From positions 1 to 15,112 of the forward strand of contig JAFAAT010000316.1 of assembly GCA_023426425.1 (NCBI GenBank): 15,112 nt of DNA, written 5' to 3'. The DNA is from Bacteroidota bacterium (GTDB taxonomy: Bacteria; Bacteroidota; Bacteroidia; Chitinophagales; Chitinophagaceae). A program made the translations under genes and the position numbers. Position 1 is the first letter of the stretch, and every line of letters starts with the position of its first letter. The notes beneath the pieces were generated by a model. That model saw only the letters and a program-made list of their open reading frames with translations, searched no databases and had not been told where the DNA came from. Positions 1 through 7,790 of the stretch are shown piece by piece.

Positions 1-228
1 CATCCCCCATACCTCCCCCATCTCTAACCAAATAGATCTCAAATGAATGATTCTTTCATGCCTTCCCTCCCGCCTTCTCCATCTTGCGCTTCACTACTCA
101 CTCATTTCCAGCTCCACGCTAGCTAAAACACGCATCATCCACCCTCACCTCCCACCGCAATTGCATGTTCCCTTACCAACCGCAAATCCGCTCAACATTA
201 ACCTTCAATGGATTAGATAATATTTCTC
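1..228. other. C-rich, G-poor non-coding leader
   Basis: No credible gene lies here on either strand. By hand count, positions 1-180 contain about 76 C and only about 14 G on the + strand, including C5 runs at 4-8 and 15-19. The sdh transcript is predicted to begin near 266, so this stretch lies outside that operon. C-rich, G-poor and unstructured RNA is the known signature of Rho utilisation sites, so it may be the 3' untranslated end of a gene left of the window. That is an inference, because the neighbouring gene is not visible. Confidence 0.5.
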
Positions 229-260
229 ATTGTGTTTTCATTTCTCCGCGATTATCTTTG
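229..260 (+). promoter_or_regulatory. Predicted Bacteroidota-type promoter of sdhCAB
   Basis: TATCTTTG at 253-260 matches the Bacteroidota -7 consensus TAnnTTTG exactly. An upstream ATTG (229-232) places TTG 20 bases before it, within the usual -33 to -7 spacing. The expected transcription start is around 265-268, giving a leader of about 35 bases before the sdhC ATG at 300. This also argues against an sdhC start at 165. Confidence 0.7.
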
Positions 261-299
261 CGGGGATTTTTACTTAAAGTTATTTTCAAATACTGCCAG

Positions 300-980
300 A
301 TGAATTGGAAACATTACTTTACCACTTCCATTGGAAAGAAGTTGGTAATGGGTTTTACCGGACTATTTCTTATCTCCTTTCTCATAGTTCACGTCTACAT
401 CAACTCCATGATCTTCGTTGGCAGAGACGCCTTCAACGCCGCCGCCGATTTCATGGGCTCCACCATTATCATACGCATCATGGAGATCGGCCTCTTCGCC
501 GGTATCATCCTGCACATCGTCCAGGGATATGCACTTGCTCAGAAAAATCTGGCCACTCGTTCCGTTCGTTATGAGGTTAAGCCCGGCAACAAAACCAGCG
601 CCTGGTACAGCCGCTCCATGGGCCTCCTCGGCACGCTCATCCTGCTTTTCCTGGTCATCCACATCGCCCACTTCTGGGTGCCTTCCCGCGTCACCCACGA
701 CCTCAACCCGGTCGTCGTCCGCGATCGCGAAATGCATGATCTCTACCAGCGAATGGTAGATGTCTTCCAGGAACTCTGGGTTGTCATCGTCTACCTACTC
801 GGGGTATTCTCCCTGGGCTGGCACCTCGTCCATGGCTTCTACAGCGCCTTCCAGACCATGGGCCTCACTACCCACAAATACAAAAAGATGATCCGCAACA
901 CAGGCATCGTATTCACCATCGTCATCTGCCTCCTGTTTGCCTCAATGCCGGTATCCATGTACATGGGCTGGGTTAATTAA
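300..980 (+). CDS. sdhC: Succinate dehydrogenase cytochrome b subunit (B-type, diheme)
   Basis: This is the membrane anchor of succinate:menaquinone oxidoreductase (complex II). It passes electrons from the iron-sulfur subunit through heme b to menaquinone. The 226-residue product has five hydrophobic segments (about 15-36, 55-80, 108-128, 158-180, 202-222), as in single-anchor B-type enzymes. His residues suited to heme binding sit in or near these helices: H31, H72, H121, H124, H175 and H178. The frame stays open upstream to 165, but I chose ATG at 300. It begins MNWKHYFTTSIGKKLVMGF, which looks like the family N-terminus, and the predicted promoter lies between the two candidate starts. 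sdhA follows after 14 bases. C-ending codons dominate, as expected for a strongly expressed gene. Fumarate reductase is the alternative function, since B-type enzymes can run either way. Confidence 0.9.
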   Translation: MNWKHYFTTSIGKKLVMGFTGLFLISFLIVHVYINSMIFVGRDAFNAAADFMGSTIIIRIMEIGLFAGIILHIVQGYALAQKNLATRSVRYEVKPGNKTSAWYSRSMGLLGTLILLFLVIHIAHFWVPSRVTHDLNPVVVRDREMHDLYQRMVDVFQELWVVIVYLLGVFSLGWHLVHGFYSAFQTMGLTTHKYKKMIRNTGIVFTIVICLLFASMPVSMYMGWVN

Positions 981-994
981 TATTCGTTTATCCA

Positions 995-2986
995 ATGACT
1001 AAATCCGATATGATACTCAATTCCAAGATACCTGCTGGTCCTTTAGAGTCTAAATGGACGACCTACAAGTCGACCTGTAAGCTGGTAAACCCGGCCAATA
1101 AGCGCCAACTGGAAGTGATAGTAATAGGTACCGGCCTGGCCGGCGCTTCCGCAGCAGCCTCTCTCGGCGAACTTGGATATAAAGTCAAGACTTTCTGCTT
1201 CCAGGACAGCCCCCGCCGCGCACACTCCATCGCCGCACAGGGTGGTATCAATGCCGCTAAAAACTACCAAAACGACGGTGATAGCACCTATCGTCTCTTT
1301 TACGACACAGTAAAAGGTGGCGACTACCGCGCCCGCGAAGCTAATGTCTACCGCCTGGCTGAGGTCTCCGCCAATATCATCGACCAGTGCGTCGCTCAGG
1401 GCGTTCCCTTCGCCCGCGAGTATGGCGGCTTGCTCAGCAACCGCTCCTTCGGTGGAACTCAGGTTCAGCGTACTTTCTACGCAGCCGGCCAAACAGGACA
1501 GCAACTCCTCATCGGCGCCTGCCAGGCCCTCGAACGCCAGGTAGCTCTCGGCAACGTAACTCAGTACTCCCGCCACGAAATGCTGGAAATTGTCACCATC
1601 GACGGTAAGGCACGTGGCATCATCGCCCGCAACCTCGTTACCGGCGAACTTGAACGCCATTTCGGTCACGCAGTCCTGCTCTGCTCCGGTGGCTACGGCA
1701 ATGTTTTCTACCTTTCCACCAATGCCATGGGAAGCAATGTCACTGCAGCCTGGAAAGCTCATAAAAAGGGTGCATTCTTCGGCAACCCCTGCTTCACCCA
1801 AATCCACCCCACCTGCATCCCCGTCAGCGGCGACCACCAGTCAAAGCTTACCCTGATGTCAGAATCGCTTAGAAATGATGGCCGCATCTGGGTGCCTAAA
1901 AAACAGGGCGACAATAGAAGACCCAACGAAATTCCTGAAGACGAAAGAGATTACTACCTCGAGCGCAGATACCCTGCCTTCGGTAACCTCGTGCCTCGTG
2001 ACGTGGCCAGCCGCGCCGCCAAAGAGCGCTGCGATGCCGGCTACGGTGTAGGTGCCAGCAAGCAGGCAGTCTACCTCGACTACGCTTCAGCTATCGAACG
2101 CTACGGAAGGATCGAAGCCAATAAACAGGGTCTCGTGAATGCAGACGCTGCCACAATCACTTCTCTCGGAAAAGGGGTAGTTAAAGAGAAATACGGTAAC
2201 CTTTTCGAAATGTATGAGAAGATCACCGGTGAGAATCCCTACGAAGTACCCATGCGCATCTACCCTGCGGTACACTATACCATGGGCGGCATCTGGGTCG
2301 ACTACGAACTGATGACCACCGTTCCAGGACTGTACGCGCTCGGCGAAGCCAACTTCTCCGACCACGGCGCAAACCGCCTCGGTGCCTCTGCCCTGATGCA
2401 AGGTCTTGCAGATGGCTATTTTGTCATCCCATATACGCTTGGTAACTACCTCGCTGATGACATCCGCACTAAGTCAATCCCTACCGATCACCCTGCATTC
2501 GTAGAAGCAGAAAGGAATGTTCAGGACCGTATCAACAAGCTCATGAGCATCAACGGTACCGAAAGTGTTGAGAGTTTCCACAAGCGACTGGGTAAGATCA
2601 TGTGGGATAAATGTGGTATGGCCCGCAATGAGAAGGGGCTTAAAGAAGCTATCACCGAAATACAGCAACTCAGAAAAGAGTTCTGGAGCAATGTGCGCAT
2701 ACCCGGTGAGGTCAATGAGTTCAACCCTGAGCTCGACAAAGCCAACCGTGTAGCTGACTTCCTGGAGCTTGGTGAATTAATGTGTATGGATGCGCTCCAC
2801 CGCAATGAAAGCTGTGGTGGCCACTTCCGCGAGGAGTACCAGACGGAAGACGGCGAAGCAATGCGTCAGGACGATAAGTTTACTTACGTGGGCTGCTGGG
2901 AGTACAAAGCTGAAAGCAACTTTGAGCTGCACAAAGAAGAATTGAATTACGAGGTGGTGCATCCAACCCAGCGCTCGTACAAATAA
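995..2986 (+). CDS. sdhA: Succinate dehydrogenase/fumarate reductase flavoprotein subunit
   Basis: This is the catalytic subunit of complex II: it oxidises succinate to fumarate on covalently bound FAD in the TCA cycle. Numbering from ATG 995 (663 aa), the FAD dinucleotide-binding motif is G45-x-G47-xx-G50. The flavin-linking histidine is H77 in the RRAHSIAAQGG motif. Substrate-site elements are H271 (HPTCIP), R335 (VPRDVASR) and H427 (HYTMGG). GANRLGASALMQG (458-470) is the usual C-terminal FAD-domain motif, and residues about 510-663 form the helical and C-terminal domains. The length is typical of the Bacteroidota/B-type family. ATG at 1010 gives MILNSKIPAGPL, which resembles the conserved N-terminus of relatives, so the true start may be 1010 (658 aa). 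No clear Shine-Dalgarno decides between them, which is common in this phylum. It lies between sdhC and sdhB in one operon. Confidence 0.95.
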   Translation: MTKSDMILNSKIPAGPLESKWTTYKSTCKLVNPANKRQLEVIVIGTGLAGASAAASLGELGYKVKTFCFQDSPRRAHSIAAQGGINAAKNYQNDGDSTYRLFYDTVKGGDYRAREANVYRLAEVSANIIDQCVAQGVPFAREYGGLLSNRSFGGTQVQRTFYAAGQTGQQLLIGACQALERQVALGNVTQYSRHEMLEIVTIDGKARGIIARNLVTGELERHFGHAVLLCSGGYGNVFYLSTNAMGSNVTAAWKAHKKGAFFGNPCFTQIHPTCIPVSGDHQSKLTLMSESLRNDGRIWVPKKQGDNRRPNEIPEDERDYYLERRYPAFGNLVPRDVASRAAKERCDAGYGVGASKQAVYLDYASAIERYGRIEANKQGLVNADAATITSLGKGVVKEKYGNLFEMYEKITGENPYEVPMRIYPAVHYTMGGIWVDYELMTTVPGLYALGEANFSDHGANRLGASALMQGLADGYFVIPYTLGNYLADDIRTKSIPTDHPAFVEAERNVQDRINKLMSINGTESVESFHKRLGKIMWDKCGMARNEKGLKEAITEIQQLRKEFWSNVRIPGEVNEFNPELDKANRVADFLELGELMCMDALHRNESCGGHFREEYQTEDGEAMRQDDKFTYVGCWEYKAESNFELHKEELNYEVVHPTQRSYK

Positions 2987-3018
2987 ATTACTAACATCTA
3001 CCAGAAAAATACTGTTCA

Positions 3019-3792
3019 ATGGAACACTATACAATGAATCTGACGCTGAAGGTTTGGAAGCAGAAGAATATGAAGTCAAAAGGGCATTTTGAAACCTACC
3101 AGGTGAAAAACATCTCCTCAGAAATGTCCTTCCTGGAAATGTTTGACGTGCTCAATGAGCAGCTCATTGCAGAAGGTAAGGAGCCCATAGCCTTCGACCA
3201 TGACTGCCGCGAGGGTATTTGCGGCATGTGTAGCATGTATATCAATGGTCGTGCACACGGACCATGGCATAACACCACCACCTGCCAGCTCCACATGAGG
3301 GAGTATAAAGATGGTGACACCATTGTGGTAGAACCCTGGCGCGCCAATGCCTTCCCCGTCATCAAAGACCTGGTAGTCGACCGCCAGGCCTTCGACCGGA
3401 TCATACAGGCGGGCGGGTACATCTCCGTCAACACAGGTAATGCCGTTGATGCCAATGCCATGCCTATAGAAAAGCATAAAGCAGATGAATCATTCGCAGC
3501 TGCCGCCTGTATTGGTTGTGGCGCCTGTGTAGCAGCCTGCCCCAATGCCTCTGCCATGCTATATGTTTCTGCCAAGGTTTCCCACCTGGCCCTGCTGCCT
3601 CAGGGTGATCCTGAAAGAAAGATCCGTGCAGTTAATATGGTAGCCCAGATGGACAAGGAAGGCTTCGGTAGCTGTACCAACATCGGCGCTTGTGAAGCAG
3701 AGTGTCCTAAAGGCATCTCTGTCGAAAACATCGCCCGCCTCAACCGCGAATACATCGGTGCGGTATTCTCCGGTGGTTCTGATAATGCCTAA
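3019..3792 (+). CDS. sdhB: Succinate dehydrogenase/fumarate reductase iron-sulfur subunit
   Basis: This electron-transfer subunit of complex II links the SdhA flavin to the SdhC hemes. The 257-residue protein has an N-terminal ferredoxin fold with [2Fe-2S] ligands C63, C68, C71 and C89. The C-terminal helical domain carries CIGCGAC (C164, C167, C170) followed by C174, then C219, C225 and C229. By family pattern, C164/C167/C170/C229 bind [4Fe-4S] and C174/C219/C225 bind [3Fe-4S]. All ligands are present, so the chain looks complete. The start at 3019 is 32 bases after sdhA. A second ATG at 3034 (MNLTLKVWKQ) is also possible. A strong hairpin terminator follows the stop codon, closing the sdhCAB unit. 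Confidence 0.94.
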   Translation: MEHYTMNLTLKVWKQKNMKSKGHFETYQVKNISSEMSFLEMFDVLNEQLIAEGKEPIAFDHDCREGICGMCSMYINGRAHGPWHNTTTCQLHMREYKDGDTIVVEPWRANAFPVIKDLVVDRQAFDRIIQAGGYISVNTGNAVDANAMPIEKHKADESFAAAACIGCGACVAACPNASAMLYVSAKVSHLALLPQGDPERKIRAVNMVAQMDKEGFGSCTNIGACEAECPKGISVENIARLNREYIGAVFSGGSDNA

Positions 3793-3810
3793 ACTCACCT
3801 CTAAATAAAT

Positions 3811-3846
3811 GAAAGGCTGTCTGTTAAGGCAGCCTTTCGTTATTTT
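3811..3846 (+). terminator. Intrinsic terminator of sdhCAB
   Basis: Perfect 9-bp inverted repeat: GAAAGGCTG (3811-3819) and CAGCCTTTC (3830-3838) around a 10-base loop, followed by GTTATTTT. It starts 18 bases after the sdhB stop. The T-rich tail (3841-3847, TATTTTG) also resembles a -7 element one base short of TAnnTTTG and lies just before the next ATG at 3853, so terminator and next promoter may overlap. No matching -33 was seen. Confidence 0.8.
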
Positions 3847-3852
3847 GCTCCC

Positions 3853-4995
3853 ATGTTCCGGCATCTGCTTCTCCTCCTTTTCGCTTCGACCGCTACGTGT
3901 CTACACGCTCAGACCGACTCCAGCCGGCTGAGGATCAGTCTTCTTACCTGCGGAACCGGCCTTCAGCCCTGGGAAACTTTCGGCCACTCAGGTGTGCGTG
4001 TGGTAGATAGTGTCCGCGGCACAGACGATGTCTACAACTATGGCACCTTCAACGGTTATGATGAGGACTTCCTTATGAAATTCACCCGAGGGAAACTCCT
4101 TTACTACCTGTCCTACTACCCTTACAGGCAGTTTGTACTTGAGTACTCAGCCGTAGGAAGAAGCGTTCACGAACAAGTCTTGCTGCTGGATGGTCCGGCT
4201 AAGGAAAAGATCTATGAATTCCTCCAGTGGAACGCGCTTGAAGAGAACAAATACTACAAGTACGACTTCTTTTTCGACAACTGCGCCACCCGCATCCGGG
4301 ACGTGTTCCCTGCCTCCCTGGGTAAGGACTTCCGCTTTGGCAACACCCTGCCACCTGGCGTAGACCTCAGCTTCCGGGATATTATCAACCAATACTTCTA
4401 TCGTGTGCACTGGCAGCGCTTCGGGGTCAACCTCCTCCTTGGCAGCCCCATCGATCAGAAGATGACCAACGAGCATATCATGTTCCTGCCAGACTTCCTC
4501 AGCGAAGGCATTGGCAAAGCGACCCTCGCCGGGCGCCCCGTCTCCACCGACCGGGTTACTGTCGTACCTGCTGAAGCTCCTGAACCTGCCGGCCTCAATC
4601 AGCCATTGATACTCATGCTGTTGATTCTGGCGCTTACCATCATCGGGATCTTTGTGCGAAAGCTCGGTGACGTGATGACATTTCTCCTCTTGTTCCTCAC
4701 GGGCTTCATCGGCTGTTTCATCATAGTCATGTGGCTGGGTACCGACCACCAGGCCTGCCAGGACAATTTCAACCTGCTCTGGGCACTGCCCACTAATTTA
4801 TTCTTTGCTTTTGCAAGCAAGCGGAACAAAGACAAATATGCGGCAATCGGTATCCTGCTAATTCTTGTTTCGTTTATCGTCCATCTGCTTGAAATTCAGA
4901 AACTCCTGCTGCCTGAATTTGCTCCTTTACTGCTGGCACTGTTGCTGACCTATGGCATGATTTATAGGAAAAACAAAATGAAGCTTTATCAATGA
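3853..4995 (+). CDS. DUF4105 (Lnb N-terminal domain-like) membrane protein
   Basis: The N-terminus (1-20) is a signal peptide, probably cleaved near HA-Q. Residues about 25-200 match DUF4105, renamed the Lnb N-terminal periplasmic domain after Lnb, the enzyme that makes lyso-form lipoproteins in some Firmicutes. Visible family motifs are W40-ETFGHSGVRV with H45, YNYGTF (61-66), YDFFFDNCATRIRD (137-150) with C144, and R103 in VGRSVHEQVLLL. H45 and C144 are the likely catalytic pair by family pattern. The C-terminal part has about five hydrophobic segments (250-268, 275-294, 305-321, 330-347, 352-370), so the catalytic domain should face the periplasm. The role in this organism is unproven; acyl transfer on lipoproteins is an inference. 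It is first in its group, directly after the sdh terminator, and overlaps the next gene by ATGA. Confidence 0.8.
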   Translation: MFRHLLLLLFASTATCLHAQTDSSRLRISLLTCGTGLQPWETFGHSGVRVVDSVRGTDDVYNYGTFNGYDEDFLMKFTRGKLLYYLSYYPYRQFVLEYSAVGRSVHEQVLLLDGPAKEKIYEFLQWNALEENKYYKYDFFFDNCATRIRDVFPASLGKDFRFGNTLPPGVDLSFRDIINQYFYRVHWQRFGVNLLLGSPIDQKMTNEHIMFLPDFLSEGIGKATLAGRPVSTDRVTVVPAEAPEPAGLNQPLILMLLILALTIIGIFVRKLGDVMTFLLLFLTGFIGCFIIVMWLGTDHQACQDNFNLLWALPTNLFFAFASKRNKDKYAAIGILLILVSFIVHLLEIQKLLLPEFAPLLLALLLTYGMIYRKNKMKLYQ

Positions 4996-5801
4996 TCACC
5001 CAAACAATTACCACCCACCAGGACAAACAATTGTTTTACCGGAAAGCTGGCGAAGGTCCCGTAGTTGTATTACTTCACGGCTTCCCCGAAGATGGCTCCC
5101 TGTGGGAGCAGGTAATCCCTGGCCTGGCATCATCATTCACCCTTCTGGTCCCCGACCTTCCGGGCACGGGCAACAGTCACCGCCTGAATGCAGGCTTCGG
5201 TATGGATGATCTTGCGCGCTCAGTTGCCGATCTTCTTGATCATGAGCAGGTACAAGCCGCTGTTATCGTCGGCCATTCCATGGGCGGATATACAGCCCTG
5301 GCATTTGCAGACCTCTTCCCGGAACGAGTGAAAGGTATTTCACTGGTACACTCCACAGCCACAGCAGACACTGATGAAAAGAAGGAGACCCGGAGGAAAT
5401 CAATAGAGCTGATACAAAAAGGGGGTAAAGAACCGTTTGTAAAAGGTATGATCCCTAACCTTTTTTCCAAAGCATTCCAGGAGCAGAATCCTGAGCTTCT
5501 CCGCAAACAGGTGGAGCGGGGTTTACGTCTTGAGAATGAAAGCATGACTGGTTTTTACACTGCAATGATAAACAGGCCGGACAGGACAGCTATTTTGAGT
5601 AGTGGTAAGGCCCCTGTCCAGTGGATTATTGGCAAGGAGGATAACGTAGTGCCCCTTGAGTCGGCTTTGCAACAGAGTAAATTAAGTGATGTGAATTTTG
5701 TCTCAGTCTACGAAAACTGTGGTCATATGAGTATGCTGGAACAGCCCGAGCGCCTGACTACAGACCTTAAGGATTTTATTTCATACTGCTATAATCGGTA
5801 A
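4992..5801 (+). CDS. Alpha/beta-fold hydrolase
   Basis: This is a serine hydrolase of the alpha/beta superfamily (269 aa, typical length) with no signal peptide, so probably cytoplasmic. The nucleophile elbow is GHSMGG with S96. D217 in GKEDNVVP is the acid and H245 in NCGHMSMLEQPE is the base. LLHGFPEDGSLW (27-38) provides the oxyanion-hole segment. DLPGTGNS (55-62) is the usual strand-4 motif, and a helical cap spans about 125-195. The substrate cannot be read from sequence; esterases, epoxide hydrolases and C-C hydrolases all share this pattern. Its ATG overlaps the DUF4105 stop as ATGA (4992-4995), which indicates translational coupling. That raises the possibility that both act on acylated substrates. 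The next gene starts 10 bases downstream. Confidence 0.88.
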   Translation: MITQTITTHQDKQLFYRKAGEGPVVVLLHGFPEDGSLWEQVIPGLASSFTLLVPDLPGTGNSHRLNAGFGMDDLARSVADLLDHEQVQAAVIVGHSMGGYTALAFADLFPERVKGISLVHSTATADTDEKKETRRKSIELIQKGGKEPFVKGMIPNLFSKAFQEQNPELLRKQVERGLRLENESMTGFYTAMINRPDRTAILSSGKAPVQWIIGKEDNVVPLESALQQSKLSDVNFVSVYENCGHMSMLEQPERLTTDLKDFISYCYNR

Positions 5802-5811
5802 CTTAGTATTG

Positions 5812-7737
5812 ATGTTGGGTAGATTGAAAATAGCGTGGTTGACAATGCTCCTCTTTGCAGGAATTGCTGAACCTCTGTTTGCAACCCATATTGTAGGCGG
5901 TGAAATCACCTACAAATGCCTCGGTCCCAGGCCTAATAACAGGACGGAATACGAAGTACGTATAGATATCTATCAGGATTGTATTACGGGAGCACCTCCT
6001 GCGATAGCTGAAGATAATCCTGCATTCGTCCGGATATTCGATGGACAGGGTGCCAGCGTTGCTTTTGACTCGATCAACATGGCTACTTCGATTATTGTTC
6101 CTCCTAACTTTAGCAATAACTGTGTCAATAATCCACCTACAACCTGTCTGCGTAAGGCTTCATTTATCCGGAATTATATACTACCAAACAATAGTTCCGG
6201 CTATAGGATTGTGTATCAGCGCTGCTGCCGTAACCAGACCATCATCAACATCATGAACCCCGGTGGTGTGGGTGCAACCTATGAAGCACTAATCCCTCCG
6301 GTGTCAACACCGCCGTGCAACAATAGTGCAGTGTTCAGCAACTATCCGCCACAGATCATCTGCCTTAATAACCCGCTGGTATATGACCATTCTGCCGTAG
6401 ATCCGGATGGAGATTCGCTTAGCTATGAGTTTTGTGTTGCATTCGTAGGAGGTACGCCTTCAGATGCAAAACCGATTCCAGGTGCGCCTCCTTATATCCC
6501 GGTTACCTATGCGCCCAACTTCAGCGCCCAAAAACCTATGGCTGGCAACCCTATAATCAGTATTCATCCCACATCAGGTCTGATAACGGGAACACCAAAT
6601 ATCCAGGGCCGCTTTGTAGTCACTGTATGTTGCCATGAGTGGCGGAATGGAGTAATCATAAATACGGTAAAAAGGGAGTTCCAGTTCGTAGTGACCAACT
6701 GTTCTAAGGCAGTGGTAGCAAATATCCCTCAGTACTCAGAAGAGTTTAATACTTACATCATCAATTGTAAAGACTACACCGTAAAATTCGATAATCTCAG
6801 TACCGGTGGCTTTGCCTATTCCTGGGATTTCGGGGTGCCGGGTATGCAAAATGATACTTCAGATCAGTTTGAACCTACCTTCACCTATCCTGACACAGGC
6901 ACCTATAACGTAAAGCTAGTTGTTAACCGTGGGTCTACCTGCCCCGATAGCATCATCAGGTTTGTAAAGATCTACCCGGTTTTCGAGGCTGACTTCGCGT
7001 TCACTGGTCTTGAGTGTCCGGGAATACCACGAATGTTCTTTGACTCCAGTTTCTCTACCTATACTCCGGTTTCCTCCTGGCTTTGGAACTTCGATGACGG
7101 TTCTTCGTCCACAGACAAGAATCCGGTGCACACCTATGATAGTGGGGGAGTGTATAATGTGGTGCTGCTCTCTAAAAATGATAAGGGCTGTTCGGATACA
7201 GCAGTAAAGGAAGTATTTGTGGAGGACTTCAGACCGTTTGCTGGTAACGATACGATTATAGTGAAAGGGGAGTCCATCAACTTCAACGCAAGGGGAGGAA
7301 ACCAGTACACATGGACGCCCGGTACGAACCTGACAGCCACCAATATCGCCAACCCGGTGGGCTACTATCCGGTTGTTGGAGAGTTTGGATATGATGTACA
7401 TATTAAGAGCCAGTACGGCTGTGAAGGCAATGACAGTATCAACGTGAGGGTTGTCAACCAGTCAGCCATTTTTGTGCCTACAGCATTTACACCGAACGGG
7501 GACGGCCTTAATGACGTACTCCAACCGATTGGTATAGGCTACAGGAACATCAACTTCTTCAGGGTGTTCAACCGCTGGGGGCAACAGGTCTTCTATGCTA
7601 CCCAGTTTGACCGTGGGTGGGATGGTACACTCAGTGGCAAACAGCAGGAGATAGGTACCTATTTCTGGATACTCAGTATGACCAACAGGTTTGGAAAGGA
7701 AGAAGTGATCAAAGGCGATTGCACGCTGATTCGCTAA
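5812..7737 (+). CDS. PKD-domain protein with gliding motility-associated (T9SS type B) C-terminal domain
   Basis: This is a predicted cell-surface or secreted protein exported by Sec and then the type IX secretion system. Residues 1-25 form a signal peptide ending near FAT. About 26-300 is a Cys-rich region opening THIVGGEITYKCLG, seen in many Bacteroidota surface proteins. It includes a cadherin/Ig-like stretch (DPDGDSLSYEF, DPD at about 197-199; SGLITGTPN, about 255-263). Two PKD domains follow, at about 300-390 (SWDFG, TYPDTGTYNVKL) and 392-472 (WLWNFDDGSSS, HTYDSGGVYNV), then a short beta domain at 475-550. The CHU_C sorting domain begins about 555 (FVPTAFTPNGDGLNDVL, FNRWGQQVF, GWDG, GTYFW). 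The frame opens with TTG at 5809, but ATG at 5812 is the better start. No catalytic domain is visible, so adhesion or a structural role is likeliest. It lies 10 bases after the hydrolase, probably in the same transcript. Confidence 0.88.
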   Translation: MLGRLKIAWLTMLLFAGIAEPLFATHIVGGEITYKCLGPRPNNRTEYEVRIDIYQDCITGAPPAIAEDNPAFVRIFDGQGASVAFDSINMATSIIVPPNFSNNCVNNPPTTCLRKASFIRNYILPNNSSGYRIVYQRCCRNQTIINIMNPGGVGATYEALIPPVSTPPCNNSAVFSNYPPQIICLNNPLVYDHSAVDPDGDSLSYEFCVAFVGGTPSDAKPIPGAPPYIPVTYAPNFSAQKPMAGNPIISIHPTSGLITGTPNIQGRFVVTVCCHEWRNGVIINTVKREFQFVVTNCSKAVVANIPQYSEEFNTYIINCKDYTVKFDNLSTGGFAYSWDFGVPGMQNDTSDQFEPTFTYPDTGTYNVKLVVNRGSTCPDSIIRFVKIYPVFEADFAFTGLECPGIPRMFFDSSFSTYTPVSSWLWNFDDGSSSTDKNPVHTYDSGGVYNVVLLSKNDKGCSDTAVKEVFVEDFRPFAGNDTIIVKGESINFNARGGNQYTWTPGTNLTATNIANPVGYYPVVGEFGYDVHIKSQYGCEGNDSINVRVVNQSAIFVPTAFTPNGDGLNDVLQPIGIGYRNINFFRVFNRWGQQVFYATQFDRGWDGTLSGKQQEIGTYFWILSMTNRFGKEEVIKGDCTLIR

Positions 7738-7789
7738 GCGCTTAGGGAAACTCCCCAAAGGCCTTATCTTTATCAGCCTAAGCTTAAGC
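7735..7789. repeat. Palindrome-dense spacer between transcription units
   Basis: Three perfect palindromes lie in 55 bases: TAAGCGCTTA (7735-7744, containing the stop codon), AAGGCCTT (7758-7765) and GCTTAAGC (7782-7789). GCTTAGG (7740-7746) and CCTAAGC (7777-7783) also form a 7-bp inverted repeat enclosing the middle palindrome. The spacer could act as a weak terminator, an operator, or both. Confidence 0.45.
7765..7772 (+). promoter_or_regulatory. Possible -7 element of the SDR-thioesterase-cinA-aroK-DUF423 unit
   Basis: TATCTTTA differs from TAnnTTTG only in the last base and sits 18 bases before the ATG at 7791. No TTG is found at the expected -33 distance, so this is a weak call. Its position inside the palindromic spacer would suit control by a repressor. 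Confidence 0.28.
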
Positions 7790-7790
7790 A

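Noticed and set aside
1..20. G-quadruplex on the minus strand
   Set aside because: There are only two G5 runs with a G2 between them, too few clear G3 tracts for a confident intramolecular quadruplex.
165..299. Longer sdhC with a 45-residue N-terminal extension starting at 165
   Set aside because: The extension contains the predicted promoter (229-260), shows no family similarity, and the ATG at 300 gives the expected SdhC N-terminus.
1043..1837. 264-residue open frame on the minus strand opposite sdhA
   Set aside because: It is a codon-bias shadow of the C-rich sdhA gene; the predicted product has no recognisable domain and sdhA is unmistakable.
4147..4749. 200-residue open frame antisense to the DUF4105 gene
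   Set aside because: Low-complexity acidic product with no motif; the sense gene has a signal peptide, conserved motifs and membrane helices.
5804..5811. Promoter directly before the T9SS protein (TAGTATTG)
   Set aside because: One mismatch to TAnnTTTG, immediately adjacent to the ATG, with no -33 element; cotranscription from upstream is simpler.
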